NCBI RefSeq assembly: GCF_000226095.1
Contig: NC_016478.1
Location: 2,966,001-3,030,000 of the forward strand
Direction: 5' to 3'
Source of the DNA: Thermothelomyces thermophilus ATCC 42464
Taxonomy: Eukaryota > Ascomycota > Sordariomycetes > Sordariales > Chaetomiaceae
Length of the DNA stretch: 64,000 nt
Position numbers and translations under genes: made by a program. Of the stretch, positions 11,184 through 21,682 are shown one piece after another (position 1 is the first letter of the stretch; every line of letters begins with the position of its first letter). The notes below the pieces were generated by a model. That model had not been told where the DNA came from, did not search any database, and saw only the letters and a program-made list of their open reading frames with translations.

Positions 11184-12041
11184 ATGGAGCAACAACTACC
11201 ACGGGAGCTGCCGTTTCGCGCAGCACAGCATGCGCAGGATCAGCAACAGCCATCGCCAGAACTAGGGCCCTCGCCGTCAGGTTCTTCGACAGGCAGCAGC
11301 ACCCGCTCGCGCAAGTCGAATCTTTCCCTCGACCTGACCAACCTCCCGCCGCTTATCAAGCCTACGCCTCCTTGCAACACTCTGATCTTCACCAACCTCC
11401 AATCCCGCGACATCTTCGCCCCGGACAACCTCCAGCAGATCCGCGACCTCATTTCGCAAACTGCGCGCATTCACGCCTTTTCCCCGCTGAAATCCCTCAG
11501 CCGCATCATTGTCTCGTTCTACAGCGACGAGGACGCCATCGCGGTGCGCCAGATCTGGGATGGCGAAGCTATAATGGGCGAGCGCTGCCGCGTCTACTTT
11601 GGCCAGCCGACCCCGCTCACGACGCAACCGCACAACCTCGCGCTGCCGGATGCGGGCAAGCTCTTCTTCATCTCGCCGCCGCCGAGCCCGCCGCACGGCT
11701 GGGAACAAAGGATGGAGGACGCGCCAAACAAGATGGTACACGCTGAGGATCTGGCCGAGGCCCTGGCGAAGCTGAGGCATCACAACGCGGACCCTGCGGG
11801 CGGCAACGCGGCATCGCCCGTGTCGCCGGCCGAGAGCGGGAGGGGCCCCCAGCGGAGCCGCAGCTCGACGCTGGTGTTTCAGCCGAACCCGGAGAACGGC
11901 GCGAGCCCGGACCTGCCTTGTGTCGTTATCCATGACATGACGGACGAGCCCGAGGATATCAGCCCGATCGCGCCCTCGGCACCAAAGCCCATCATGGTGC
12001 ATACCGCCCGGCCGCCGATCGAGTTGATGCATGATGCTTGA
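11184..12041 (+). CDS. Calcipressin (regulator of calcineurin)
   Basis: A single exon of 285 residues. An RRM-like N-terminal fold (NTLIFTNLQSRDIFAPDNLQQIRDLI ... RIIVSFYSDEDAIAVRQIWDG) is followed by the family signature FFISPPPSPPHGWE and a C-terminal IMVHTARPPIELMHD, matching the calcineurin-docking motifs of RCAN proteins. It binds and tunes the Ca2+/calmodulin phosphatase calcineurin in the cytosol. The Ser-rich N-terminus and the central part around residues 200-240 look disordered. The start sits after a long CT/AC-rich leader and has good context (ACAATGG). No introns are needed. Yeast relative: RCN1. Confidence 0.93.
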   Translation: MEQQLPRELPFRAAQHAQDQQQPSPELGPSPSGSSTGSSTRSRKSNLSLDLTNLPPLIKPTPPCNTLIFTNLQSRDIFAPDNLQQIRDLISQTARIHAFSPLKSLSRIIVSFYSDEDAIAVRQIWDGEAIMGERCRVYFGQPTPLTTQPHNLALPDAGKLFFISPPPSPPHGWEQRMEDAPNKMVHAEDLAEALAKLRHHNADPAGGNAASPVSPAESGRGPQRSRSSTLVFQPNPENGASPDLPCVVIHDMTDEPEDISPIAPSAPKPIMVHTARPPIELMHDA

Positions 12042-13329
12042 GCACTGGGGTCTTTAACCGAGAACAACCCCCTCTTTTGTCTTCTTTTCTCTCTTCTGAA
12101 TCTTTAAAACCCCACTACTGCTACAGTTGGGAAATCACATTAGCCATTGGCGTTGGGGACCGTGGGAATGGGTGGTCGGCGTTGGGATCTCAGGATGTGC
12201 GATGGGGAGAGGTGCCGCAGACAAATGCATGTTACGGTATTCTGACACACTCATGGGAGCATGCGGTCATGAAAAGCATTTTTCGTTGTTGCATTGTACG
12301 ACGGGGTATAGCAGGCATAGCTCGAAACGATCTTCATCAACCAGCAGATCCACCCTTTCCTTTCCGTGAAGTTGAATGTAGGATGGCTCCTCTTCGTGAA
12401 CGGCCCAAAGACAGAGAGGCGCCATCAGCCGGGGCGCCGAGTCCAGCCGAGTGATGCAGGGCGCCTATCTTTGTCTCACACCGTCAGGGCACCCTCGGAT
12501 CTGTAGCACACACAAACCGAACAATAGGTTAAATCGAAACGCGTACACAGCTTACTCCCAAACACGCCCAACCAACACAACCCGTTCGGCTGATCACCGC
12601 AGGATCTGTGACAGTCCCTTGGATCTCAAACCCCCTGCCACGCGACCCAATTCTACGACCGCCGGGGCGGCCAACGCTGGCCCAGATCACGTCAGGTGAC
12701 TGCTCCTTCGAGCGGCGGAAACCACCATTACACCTCCGTTGATGCGACTTTCAGAGGTTATGTGGAAGTCAAAGTGGTCGTCATGAACGTGCGGAGATGG
12801 CGAGGAATGCATCGCGAGCAGTGGATTAGTACCGATGTGTTAATCAGAGTTCTGCAGTAGATACTGATCTCATCGCTGCCCAACGAGTCGGTAATGGGTT
12901 GAAGATCGCTTCAAAAATGCATGGTATCTCATCTTGGAAGCAAAGCATTAACTCAACCCGAAACAGGCTTGCGACTACTTCGAAAGCTTGATTGTTACTT
13001 CGTTTGAACAACCATAAACTGACCTGATGAGCTCTACGAAGTACTTCAGTACTACGAACTATAGCACGCAGTAAAGAGGCGACTGCAGCTGGCGCGTAGT
13101 GTACGGATTAGTTCCCCAAAAGTGTCAGTGTGGGTCCACTAAGTTGTAGGCCAGGGGCCATGGTCCACCCGCCTTTGCTATCCCCACTCATTCAATGCGG
13201 AAGGCCAGCCCGAGGTCAAGGGAAATTTTCCAAGACGGGCGACAAGCGAATCGTTCCCGCTTCGCAACATCGCCCATCAGCAATTCTCCGCGCCCCAGCA
13301 CGCTCTCTCAACTCTCTCTCAAAACAATC
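12042..13329. other. Gene-free spacer before rrg9
   Basis: About 1.3 kb with no ORF that resembles a protein family. It contains the 3' UTR of calcipressin and the RRG9 promoter. A reading open upstream of 13330 is in frame with RRG9 but lacks presequence character. Confidence 0.4.
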
Positions 13330-14220
13330 ATGGATTGCTCCTGTCGGACAGCAGCGTTGCGGATTTTCGTGAGAAGTCTCGCGCAGATTCAAGTTCCATT
13401 GCGTAACACGACACCACGCGCCGGCCGGTACCAGTCGCTCTCGAACCATCCCAGCCGTGTATACACCGCGAGGACAAATTCTGTATTTACAACCGCGTCA
13501 CGGGCGCTGCATACGTCATGCGCGAGGAGCAGCGCACCGGGGGCGCCTCAGGTTGTTGAGGGAGATGGCGGAGCGAGCAAACATGGGGGTGCAGGGCTCC
13601 AACAACAACCTACAGCCGACAGCTGTACCACATCCGAGCAGAAAGAAGCTTCTCCAGGGGCAACGAGGTCCGGGCCGCGCAATATCGAATACCAAGGCAT
13701 GCCGGCCGAAAACACTAAGAAAGGGAAAAGGCAATCGTCTAAACCAGAAACGAGCGAGGAACAGAGCGGCCGGCCCAAGCCCAAGCGAGAAAAAGAACCC
13801 TGGATGATCCAGAAGGAGGCGCTGAAGAAGAAGTTCCCGGAGGGTTGGAACCCGCGCAAGAGGCTGTCGCCCGACGCGCTGGTCGGCATCCGGATGCTGC
13901 ACAAGCAGTTCCCCCAGGAGTACACGACCGAGGTGCTGGCCCAGAAGTTCGAGGTGTCGCCCGAGGCGATCCGGCGAATCCTCAAGTCCAAGTGGGAACC
14001 GGACCCGGAGACGGAGCGGAAGCGGCAGGAGAGGTGGTTCCGGCGCGGCAAGCGCGTCTGGACGCAGTGGGCCGCGCTGGGCAAGAAGCCGCCGAGGAAG
14101 TGGCGCGCCGAGGGCATCGTCCGCGACCCCATCTGGAACAGGCCGAGGGGTCCGAACCACAAGGACAAAGCGGCTCGCGCCGAGGCGCAGCGGAGGCTCG
14201 CGAAGGCCATGATGGGGTGA
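13330..14220 (+). CDS. rrg9: Mitochondrial RRG9/neugrin-like protein
   Basis: A single exon of 296 residues. The start at 13330 was chosen because [20 protein letters not shown] reads as a mitochondrial presequence; an upstream in-frame ATG at 13195 would add 45 residues without targeting character. The middle is polar and Lys/Glu rich. The conserved block is [41 protein letters not shown] followed by a helix-turn-helix-like [22 protein letters not shown], the neugrin/Rrg9 domain. In yeast, loss of Rrg9 destabilises mitochondrial DNA and blocks respiratory growth. The molecular role is not settled. Confidence 0.9.
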   Translation: MDCSCRTAALRIFVRSLAQIQVPLRNTTPRAGRYQSLSNHPSRVYTARTNSVFTTASRALHTSCARSSAPGAPQVVEGDGGASKHGGAGLQQQPTADSCTTSEQKEASPGATRSGPRNIEYQGMPAENTKKGKRQSSKPETSEEQSGRPKPKREKEPWMIQKEALKKKFPEGWNPRKRLSPDALVGIRMLHKQFPQEYTTEVLAQKFEVSPEAIRRILKSKWEPDPETERKRQERWFRRGKRVWTQWAALGKKPPRKWRAEGIVRDPIWNRPRGPNHKDKAARAEAQRRLAKAMMG

Positions 14221-15879
14221 GAAAAAAGGGGGGGGGGGTGATGCATGGATCCCGGATGATCTGGTCTGGTCTGGCGTCACTGCACTAGTATGTACGTGAC
14301 AGGAGATGAGCAGCGCATGGCAGAGACGCGCGGCTGATGATGCCGGGAGATCCCGCCTTAATATCGTTATTTGTATAATATTAGGAGGGGAGTTATGTGG
14401 GTTGATGGGTAGAGGGTGTACAAAAATGGGTTGTATGATATCCATGCCTCCAGTGGCCGCTATGTCTGAACCGCTCTTGAAAGTTACAAACTTTGAAAGC
14501 TCTATCCGGAACCACCCTTGAATGTATGTGCTGTGCGTATACGCGTTAGTATGCACCTATGTATGTACATACAATACAATCAGTACAGTCACAAGAGTAG
14601 AAGTACCCCCCCCCCAAAAAAAAAAAAAAAAAAAATCCTAACGTGATTAGATGGTGTAGACCGACCCTGCGTCGGCCATTTCCGTCGGAGAACCGACGGG
14701 ACAAGACTCCTCCGTACTCTAATGAATAGTGTACAGTTCCCACCCCCAAGTTTGTCCAGTGTAGGTCTGAGCTCCAAACTACGCCCCGACTGGCAGGATA
14801 CTGTGGTATGGGAGCGACCAATGGCTCCTTTTAGCAAGGGCTGTTAAAATCGCTGGATGCAGCCCAGGGCCGGGCCGCGCTAATGCAACCTCACAGACCC
14901 CGTCACACATCACACGAAAGGGGTGACAATGTTCAAGACATGAGGTTGGCTTCCTTGCCAATGTGTATTGTATACTCCGTACTTCGTATACATTATGTAT
15001 ATTTAATATCATGTGTTTCAACTGGGAAACACACGGCCAAGGACGGTTCTGGCGCTGACTACATAGTATACGTGATATTCCCATCACCACTCTTTTCTTT
15101 GGACCCTTCCGGATAACCTACTGGAGCCGCTTTTAACATGCATCCAATTTCAGTAGAGTTCCGCGTGAACCCACCAAAGAACCAGAAAAGCATCATGCGC
15201 AAGCAGGGTAGAGGTAGGTAGGCGCACGGGCCATATGCTGACCACAACCTACCTTTAAGCTAGCTCTTCCCTGCCATAGTTAAACTGATCCCCTAAACGG
15301 AGCCTAACAGAAGGCTTGGGACGAGGCTTGCTGGAGATCTCAGCTCGCGCACCAGGATTGGTGTTTTTTCTCTCTTCATTCTCTACACTATCCCCAGACC
15401 GTACACGCCGTTTTGCGACGTCTGGATGCAAATGTCGTGCAGCTCAGCTTGGCTCTAACCGACGTCGGCACCGGGGCAATTAACTTTGTCTCGCTGCACG
15501 ATCATCTTCATGTCACTGTAAGCTCTTGATTTTGTGCACTTGCATCAATCTGAGATGGTTGTTTCTTGCAAGCCATGCCGGTCTGACAATGCGATCTCCC
15601 GCGCCTGTAGCTTTCAACCAGCACCAATACACTCGAGCCGCTCTGTCTCCGATCATTATTCCTTTGGAGCTGCCCAAGACGACCTCAGACACGCATTCCG
15701 AACAACCTGATTTCCTTATCCGCACTCCTTCCGTTCCGTCTTACCGATTTAGATTTAGCTAGCGTTCACACCGACTCTCCTTCGTCCTGCCGTCCACACA
15801 TTTTCCTGACGCCGTCGCCCAACCTCTCCGATATAGCTTCCCACTCGGCCTCGTCCCAACCAGCCCATGGCGCAGAGCG
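14221..15879. other. Gene-free spacer before the WD40 gene
   Basis: About 1.7 kb. It includes a C10/A20 homopolymer junction and a short TACA tract, then a CT-rich leader (15640-15870) for the WD40 gene. No supported ORF. Confidence 0.4.
14606..14635. repeat. C10-A20 homopolymer run
   Basis: Ten C directly followed by twenty A in intergenic DNA, 3' of rrg9. Confidence 0.85.
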
Positions 15880-18800
15880 ATGGCATCCACTCCCTCGAGC
15901 CGGATTAAGCTTACCCCTTCCAATTCTCCGTTCCTTTCACGCCCGTCCCGATCTCCAATCCGACCGCGGGGCCCATACGACCCCTGCCTCTCTCTTCAGC
16001 GCGTTGTAGGCACCACTTGCACCTCGCCCACCGGGTTCGACGCCGTCCACTCGTCCTTCGCCTACATCGCCGGCGGCGCCGTCGTGGTGGTGGACGTGTC
16101 GGGCGAGCACTACGCGCAGCGGTTCTACCGAGCACGACCGACAGCCGTTCCCCTCCTCAGCGTCTCACCCACCTCGAACACCTCGTCGACGCCAAACTCC
16201 ACTCCCAAACCCGGTGACAGCAGAAATCGGACTACTGCTTCTCCCAGGGACTCCCTTTACGCACCAACCCCGGACTGGCCGCCGGAGTCGCCCACCTCCA
16301 AGACCTGGACGAGCCGCGAGCGGATCAAGGCTGCCACCTGTCTGGCCCTCAGCCGAGATGGACGGTACCTAGCCGTGGGCGAGACGGGCTACGCCCCGCG
16401 GGTTCTCATATTCAACCTCCAGGACGCTTCCTCAGACGTGCCCCTGGTTTCCATCAGCGAACACACCTTTGGCGTGAAGGCCGTGGCATGGTCTCCCGAC
16501 ACAAAGCATCTGGCGACGCTTGGCGCAGCGAACGACGGTTTCCTTTACTTGTGGAAGGTTGACGCCCGGACCGGCGCGGTGAAGCTGTTTCAACAGAACA
16601 GGTGCACCTCGTTTATCAAGGGCATGGTGTGGATGGGCAACAGCCTTATCACGCTAGGGGTCCGCCATGTCAAGGTGTGGAGGGTAGAGGACGGGCTGGA
16701 AGTCCCTCCTTCTGCCAAGCAAAAGTTCCCGGCCGACACGCCGGCTGCCAACGCGCCACAAACGCAAAAGACGTTACCGGGAAGGAACATACTGCTGGGT
16801 TCGATGCTGGATGCCACCTTTTCCTGTGCCCTCTCCGTATCAGACGACAGGGCGATCATCTGCTCGGAGACGGGATGTGTCTGTCTGATAGACGATGCGA
16901 ACAAGCAGGTGAAGCTGACAAAAGTGCTGGAAGTCGGCTTCGTCATAACCTGCATATCTCGCCGGGGAGAAGACGTCTACATCGGGGGAAAGGAAGGGCA
17001 ACTTGCCATTGTCGGTCTCGGCGATATTTTGAGTGGCGCGCCCGAGCCGACTATACGCCGCTCCGAGATGGAGGCCGGTCTCAGTGCCATGGGATTCCTG
17101 GCAGAGAACCAGAACCTGGTCACGATCAGCAGCAGGCGATCGATCGGTATCTGGAGTGCGGGTCGCGTACCGAGCAGCTCCGAAGACGGCAGAGCGTCCA
17201 TTCCTATCCCGGGTGTTGGCGACCCCATTGCTGGGATACAACAGCTCCCGGCGCCCAATGCCGCCGGCGCTGCTTTCTTCACGTGGTCGAGGCCCGGGAG
17301 GGTGACCATGTGGAATTTGGACGGCGTGATAACGTCGTCCTTTGAGCTCCCTCTCGAGCAGGTGGGGACAGCTTCCGACCCTGACCAGGCCAATCAAGTC
17401 GTCGTGGCGAGAGCTACGAGCGACGGAAGCCTCTTCGCTGCGGGTGACAAGCTGGGTGTCCTCCGAATCTTTGAGGCGCCCACCGGAACGTGTCTGTTAG
17501 AGACAAAGGCACACTCCTCCGATTGCCAGGACGTCACCGTCTACGAGGGCACGTCAAGGTTCCTCGTGGCCTCCTGCGGGCGAGATCGGACGGTTCAGCT
17601 GTTCCACCGCTCGTCCGCGGGCATGTTTGAACACTTTCAGACTCTCGAGTTCAGCGCCAAGGTGGTGCAGGTGCTCATCCCAACCGAGGACAAGGTCCTT
17701 ACTTGCTCCCTCGACCGGACCCTCCAGATCCATGATCTAGTGAGCAAAGAGGGCGAGCCCGACGTCATGGCGGCCATTCCCTCCAGAGTGATCTCCCTGA
17801 AGGCATCCCCGTCGTCAATGACGGTGACGGCGGACGCGAAAGCGATTTTTGTGTCTCTGCTAGATCGTTCTGTATGTCAGTACGACTTCAGTAGCGGACG
17901 ACTACTCGGCTCGTTCAAGTGCAATGACGAAGCCGGCCTTGACTCGGTCGTGCTGGAGTCTCTCACTCACGGTCACTTTGATCCGGACCTGCCGTTCCTT
18001 CTCGGCGTTTCCAACACGGACAAATCCGTGCGAGTCTACGACACGCGGGAAGGCTGCTTCATGGACCGCGAATGGGGCCACACCGAATCGATCAACGGCG
18101 TCGTTCTGATCGACAGCGAAGAGTATGGCCGCAAGGTCGTCAGCGTCGGCGAAGATGGCACCATCATGATCTGGGCCCTCGAGTTCCAGGACCAAGCCAA
18201 CGGATCGCGCAGCCGCGAACCCTCCCCGGAAAAGACCCCCCAGCCAGCTTCCGCCCAACCGCCTTTACGCCGCGTCCTCTCCAAGGCCGAGCTAGCCGAA
18301 TTTCAGCGCCCATCTTCCGCCGCCGGGAGCACTCCCAACTCCGCTCCGGGACGGCGTTCGCCACCCCGACCCTCTCACCGCCGGTCCTCCAGGTTCCACC
18401 TGCCCCTCTCCTCCCTCCGGACCCCGAGACACAACAACCACGCGGAGAAACAGGCAACCTCGCCCCCTAGCTCGGCGAACATGGACGACCCTAGGCACAC
18501 CCACACCCCTCCCCGTCGCCCATCTTCGGGAGGCGCCTCCCGCTGCTCCGATGACAGCCCCCCGCCCGAAAGTCCCAAGACCCGGCCCTCCAAGATGCCG
18601 TCGCTCCCGGTGCTAGGCACCACTCCGTCAAGCGGCGTTAAATCACGCAAGAACTCAAGCTCAAACCTGCGCGGCGGCGGTAGTGGTGGTGGTGGTGGCG
18701 GCGGCGGCGGCGGCGGCGGAACTAATGGTCACGGCCTTGGATCCCTGAGCATGGCGACCGAGCAGACGTGTCGGCAGCTGAGGGCGTACCGCAAGAAGCT

Positions 18801-19332
18801 GGCGTCGGCGGACGGTGCAATCCATGCCGACGCGTTGGCGCGGCTGGACGCCGAGTTGCGGCTGACGGCTGCTGCTCTGCGGGAGAGGGCGTCTCGTGGT
18901 CGAACCTCGGGAGGTGGTGCCGGCGCTGGCCATCATCGGGGGCACCGGGACAGAAAAGGGGACAGGAAAGCAGACGATACCGGAGGCGACGACGACGTTG
19001 GCGATGCTGGCTATGATGGCGGTCTCGGCCTCGGTCCCGGTCTCGGTCTCGGTCTCGGTCTCGGTGGGTTTTCCGGGAGGGAGGTCAGCGAGATGGTCCT
19101 GAGCGGGCTGCTGGATCAGTACAGCGAGCGGCTGGTGAGCATGTTGGATGAGAAGCTCCGGCTGAGGCTGAGCGAGGAGGAGAGGGACGCGCTGGCGAGG
19201 GAGCGGCCACCGACGGCAGGAGAGGACGCGGCCTCGTCATCGTCCTCCTCCTCCTCCTCGTCGGGTACTTGCTCCGCCGGCGGCAGCTCGTTGGGTGGGG
19301 GTGCGGCGTGCGAGGAACCCGAGACGACATGA
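15880..19332 (+). CDS. WD40-repeat protein, MABP1/WDR62-like
   Basis: One exon encodes 1150 residues. From about residue 25 to 790 there are many WD40 blades (for example AWSPDTKHLATLGAANDGFLYLWKVD, GHTESINGVVLIDSEEYGRKVVSVGEDGTIMIW), enough for two propellers, with the FDAVHSSFAYIAGGAVVVVDV opening typical of the MABP1/WDR62 family. Residues 800-970 are Ser/Pro rich and disordered, followed by a Gly run (about 935-950), a coiled segment (TCRQLRAYRKKLASADGAIHADALARLDAELRLTAAALRERA), a Gly-Leu repeat and a poly-Ser end. Animal relatives are scaffolds for JNK signalling and spindle poles; the fungal role is unknown. The lack of introns over 3.4 kb is unusual for this window. Confidence 0.88.
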   Translation: MASTPSSRIKLTPSNSPFLSRPSRSPIRPRGPYDPCLSLQRVVGTTCTSPTGFDAVHSSFAYIAGGAVVVVDVSGEHYAQRFYRARPTAVPLLSVSPTSNTSSTPNSTPKPGDSRNRTTASPRDSLYAPTPDWPPESPTSKTWTSRERIKAATCLALSRDGRYLAVGETGYAPRVLIFNLQDASSDVPLVSISEHTFGVKAVAWSPDTKHLATLGAANDGFLYLWKVDARTGAVKLFQQNRCTSFIKGMVWMGNSLITLGVRHVKVWRVEDGLEVPPSAKQKFPADTPAANAPQTQKTLPGRNILLGSMLDATFSCALSVSDDRAIICSETGCVCLIDDANKQVKLTKVLEVGFVITCISRRGEDVYIGGKEGQLAIVGLGDILSGAPEPTIRRSEMEAGLSAMGFLAENQNLVTISSRRSIGIWSAGRVPSSSEDGRASIPIPGVGDPIAGIQQLPAPNAAGAAFFTWSRPGRVTMWNLDGVITSSFELPLEQVGTASDPDQANQVVVARATSDGSLFAAGDKLGVLRIFEAPTGTCLLETKAHSSDCQDVTVYEGTSRFLVASCGRDRTVQLFHRSSAGMFEHFQTLEFSAKVVQVLIPTEDKVLTCSLDRTLQIHDLVSKEGEPDVMAAIPSRVISLKASPSSMTVTADAKAIFVSLLDRSVCQYDFSSGRLLGSFKCNDEAGLDSVVLESLTHGHFDPDLPFLLGVSNTDKSVRVYDTREGCFMDREWGHTESINGVVLIDSEEYGRKVVSVGEDGTIMIWALEFQDQANGSRSREPSPEKTPQPASAQPPLRRVLSKAELAEFQRPSSAAGSTPNSAPGRRSPPRPSHRRSSRFHLPLSSLRTPRHNNHAEKQATSPPSSANMDDPRHTHTPPRRPSSGGASRCSDDSPPPESPKTRPSKMPSLPVLGTTPSSGVKSRKNSSSNLRGGGSGGGGGGGGGGGGTNGHGLGSLSMATEQTCRQLRAYRKKLASADGAIHADALARLDAELRLTAAALRERASRGRTSGGGAGAGHHRGHRDRKGDRKADDTGGDDDVGDAGYDGGLGLGPGLGLGLGLGGFSGREVSEMVLSGLLDQYSERLVSMLDEKLRLRLSEEERDALARERPPTAGEDAASSSSSSSSSSGTCSAGGSSLGGGAACEEPETT
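18671..18720. repeat. GGT/GGC run encoding poly-Gly
   Basis: Trinucleotide run in frame inside the WD40 gene, giving about a dozen Gly in a row. Confidence 0.85.
19020..19068. repeat. GGTCTC hexamer array in the WD40 gene
   Basis: About seven tandem copies of GGTCTC (with some GGTCCC) encode a Gly-Leu dipeptide repeat in the C-terminal tail. Confidence 0.8.
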
Positions 19333-20286
19333 TATCGACACTCTCCATACCTTCACACGTAAAGTAATACTTAATTCGCGGGGTGGTTTCCGTGATGGGC
19401 CTGATGGGGACTTTGTTGGGCTGGAATATGTTGAGGATGTTCGGTCGAAGGGGGCGACATGCACGACGATACCCCTTCCCTCACTGTTGAATTTTTTTTT
19501 TTTTGCCCCCTTATTTTCTTTGTACATGTACCATACCACCCACCCCGAAGGCACCGGGTTTCTTTTCTTTCTCCATCAGTCCATTCTCTCTCTTTTTTCC
19601 CCCTTTTCTTTCCCTTTTTTTTCTTTATTCTTTTTCTCTTTTCCGACTGCTCCAAGGCGGGGGATACAAGATAAACAGGCAGAGGTGCATAGGCGTTTCT
19701 GGACTGGGCTGGAACTACGGCTTCTTGCCTCGGCGGAGGCTTGATTGGTGGCACTGCTTTCGTTCCGATTTTCCTTTCTTCGTTGTATTAAGAGAAGAAA
19801 GAAAAAAAGTAATATGCCTCTTCCGGAAATTCTGGAATGAATAAAGCCAGTGGGGGGATTGGTGGGATGCGCTTGGTTGGATGTTGCAAGGTCGCGGCGG
19901 CTGGGGAGTTGAAAACAAGGTCAAACACAGACGCCGAAATATCTTAGCATTGGCGGATGGGTGGGTTATTAAACGAGCTAATTCGAATCCGACCGATCTA
20001 TTCTGTTCCTATCTGTCCGTCCCTGCGTGGTTGTGGTATCCTAGTCTCTTGTCCGGCGACCAAAGTCTGAACTGGTTGTCTTGAAGCATCCATCCCGCGT
20101 CCCCCAGCACTGACTTTGGGTTGGGTCACAATGCTCTCTCAAACAAGGGCGTTCTCACGCAGCAGCGGAGGCCCCAGTACAGTACATACAAACCGGCTAT
20201 CAGTGGTTCCTTCTCATGCTAGTCGACGATAACGGTGAGCTTTGAAGGTGGGCGCGGCACAACAAGATCTGGTGAAACGTGTCTGC

Positions 20287-20325
<39 letters not shown>

Positions 20326-20446
20326 TGGACAGATTCCTTCCTATGTGTTGATGATCTCTTTACCATTTGTTGCCGTCAAGAACTCTAATTTGTCTCGGCA
20401 GTGCTACGCCAAAGAGCTGCTAAAAATTGTATGCAAAGCCGGGGTA
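19333..20446. other. Convergent 3' spacer WD40 gene / WLM protease
   Basis: About 1.1 kb with T-rich tracts at 19490-19640 and a 36-A run near the right end. It serves as 3' flank for both genes; I see no gene. Confidence 0.4.
20288..20323. repeat. A36 homopolymer
   Basis: Thirty-six consecutive A on the plus strand, 3' of the WLM protease gene. The flanks show no target duplication or gene copy that would mark a retroposed sequence. Confidence 0.9.
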
Positions 20447-21682
20447 TCATTTGAGGCCGGTTCCACCTCGTGCTAGGTTCCCTGCTCCCTCTTCTTCCCC
20501 GCCGTCCCTTCTTCTCCTCCCCCCTTCTCCTCCCCCTTCTTCCCCTTCCCCGCCACCCTGCCTCGTGGCCTTCTCGAGACTGGACAACCTCGCCTCGGCC
20601 GCCCTGGCCCTGATCTCCCGCGCGCTCAGACCTTCGGTACCGCCGCTACCGCCGCCGGCGCCACCGCCAAGGACGTAGGTGCCCCCCTCCCAGCCGCCGT
20701 GGTCCACCACCGTGCCCTCCTCCTCCTCGCCCTCCCCGCCAAACCGGTCCGGCCTCTCGGGGGCGTACTCGTCGGGGCCGACGGTGCGGCCGCCGTGCTT
20801 CCAGTCGGCGCGCTCGACGTCGCGCTCGATCTCGCGGCAGAGGGCCCAGAAGTCGGCGTCGTGGTCGCCGTGGACGTTGTGGGCGAGCTCGTGGCAGAGG
20901 GTCTTGCGGATGGTGCGGTAGTCGCGGTAGCCGTCGTAGGCGTCGGTGCGCAGGCGCAGCTCGATGACCTCGCCGCGGTTGCGGTTGAGCCCGAGGATGC
21001 GCGTGACACCCCCGCCCCCACCCTGCGAGGCGGCCGTGTGGCTGGCCGGGTCCATCTCGGTCAGCAGGCCGACCGAGAAGCGGTGCTTGCGCATGGCCGC
21101 GCGCACGCCCGGGTCGTCGCGCAGCCGCTCCAGGAAGGCGAGGCTGCGGCCCGGGTTCGGCAGGTGCGGGAGCGGCCGGAGGGTGTGGAAGGTGTAGCTC
21201 GCGTCCTCGATGGTCCTTACGCGCTGCGCTGCTGCTGCCGACGCCGGCCGCGCGTACCGGGCGCGGGCGAGGGCGCGCTTGGCTTGCCAGGCCGCGGCGG
21301 CCTCGCGCTGGGCCTGGAGGGTGCTGAGGGCGGAGGTCTGCGGGGCGAGGAGGCGGAGGGTGGTGCTGTCCAGGGCGGAGAGCGCGACGTTGGAGTCGCC
21401 GGCGGGCGTGTAGACGGACTTGAGACCGGGCCGGCGCTTCTCCGGGAGGGCCTTGGCCTTGGACCAGTCGTAGGAGGGGAACTCGACCGAGAGGCTCATG
21501 ATGAGGTGCTCAAACGTGTCCGCTGGGGAGAAGACCCATTTCTGGTTATGCTTCTCCGGGGGGAACTTGATGGTGATCTCGACGGTGGCCTCGTCGGGCG
21601 CTGGACTCGACGAGTCCGAGGCGGAGAGGGGGTGTTGTTGCTCGTTTGGCCCTGCGGGCTCTATTGGCTCTGTTGGCTCCAT
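20447..21682 (-). CDS. Ubiquitin-like plus WLM-domain metalloprotease
   Basis: A single exon. The start MEPTEPIEPAGP at 21682 gives 411 residues; the frame is open upstream to 21769 (440 residues), but those extra residues look like leader sequence. A ubiquitin-like fold (VEITIKFPPEKHNQKWVFSPADTFEHLIMSL, near residues 35-110) is followed by the WLM domain, with the zinc motif HELAHNVHGDHDADFW (HExxH plus a third His). ARAAEARL near the end is a short basic helix, and the tail is Gly/Glu rich. The architecture matches fungal Ubl-WLM proteins related to Wss1/Spartan proteases, which act on ubiquitin/SUMO-linked or DNA-crosslinked proteins. The exact substrate is unknown. Confidence 0.88.
   Translation of the reverse strand: MEPTEPIEPAGPNEQQHPLSASDSSSPAPDEATVEITIKFPPEKHNQKWVFSPADTFEHLIMSLSVEFPSYDWSKAKALPEKRRPGLKSVYTPAGDSNVALSALDSTTLRLLAPQTSALSTLQAQREAAAAWQAKRALARARYARPASAAAAQRVRTIEDASYTFHTLRPLPHLPNPGRSLAFLERLRDDPGVRAAMRKHRFSVGLLTEMDPASHTAASQGGGGGVTRILGLNRNRGEVIELRLRTDAYDGYRDYRTIRKTLCHELAHNVHGDHDADFWALCREIERDVERADWKHGGRTVGPDEYAPERPDRFGGEGEEEEGTVVDHGGWEGGTYVLGGGAGGGSGGTEGLSAREIRARAAEARLSSLEKATRQGGGEGEEGGGEGGRRRRDGGEEEGAGNLARGGTGLK

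Noticed and set aside
13195-13329. Upstream in-frame extension of rrg9
   Set aside because: The extension lacks presequence character, while the ATG at 13330 opens a typical mitochondrial targeting peptide.
20288-20323. A36 run as a retroposon poly-A tail
   Set aside because: No coding remnant, no target-site duplication and no repeated body next to it.
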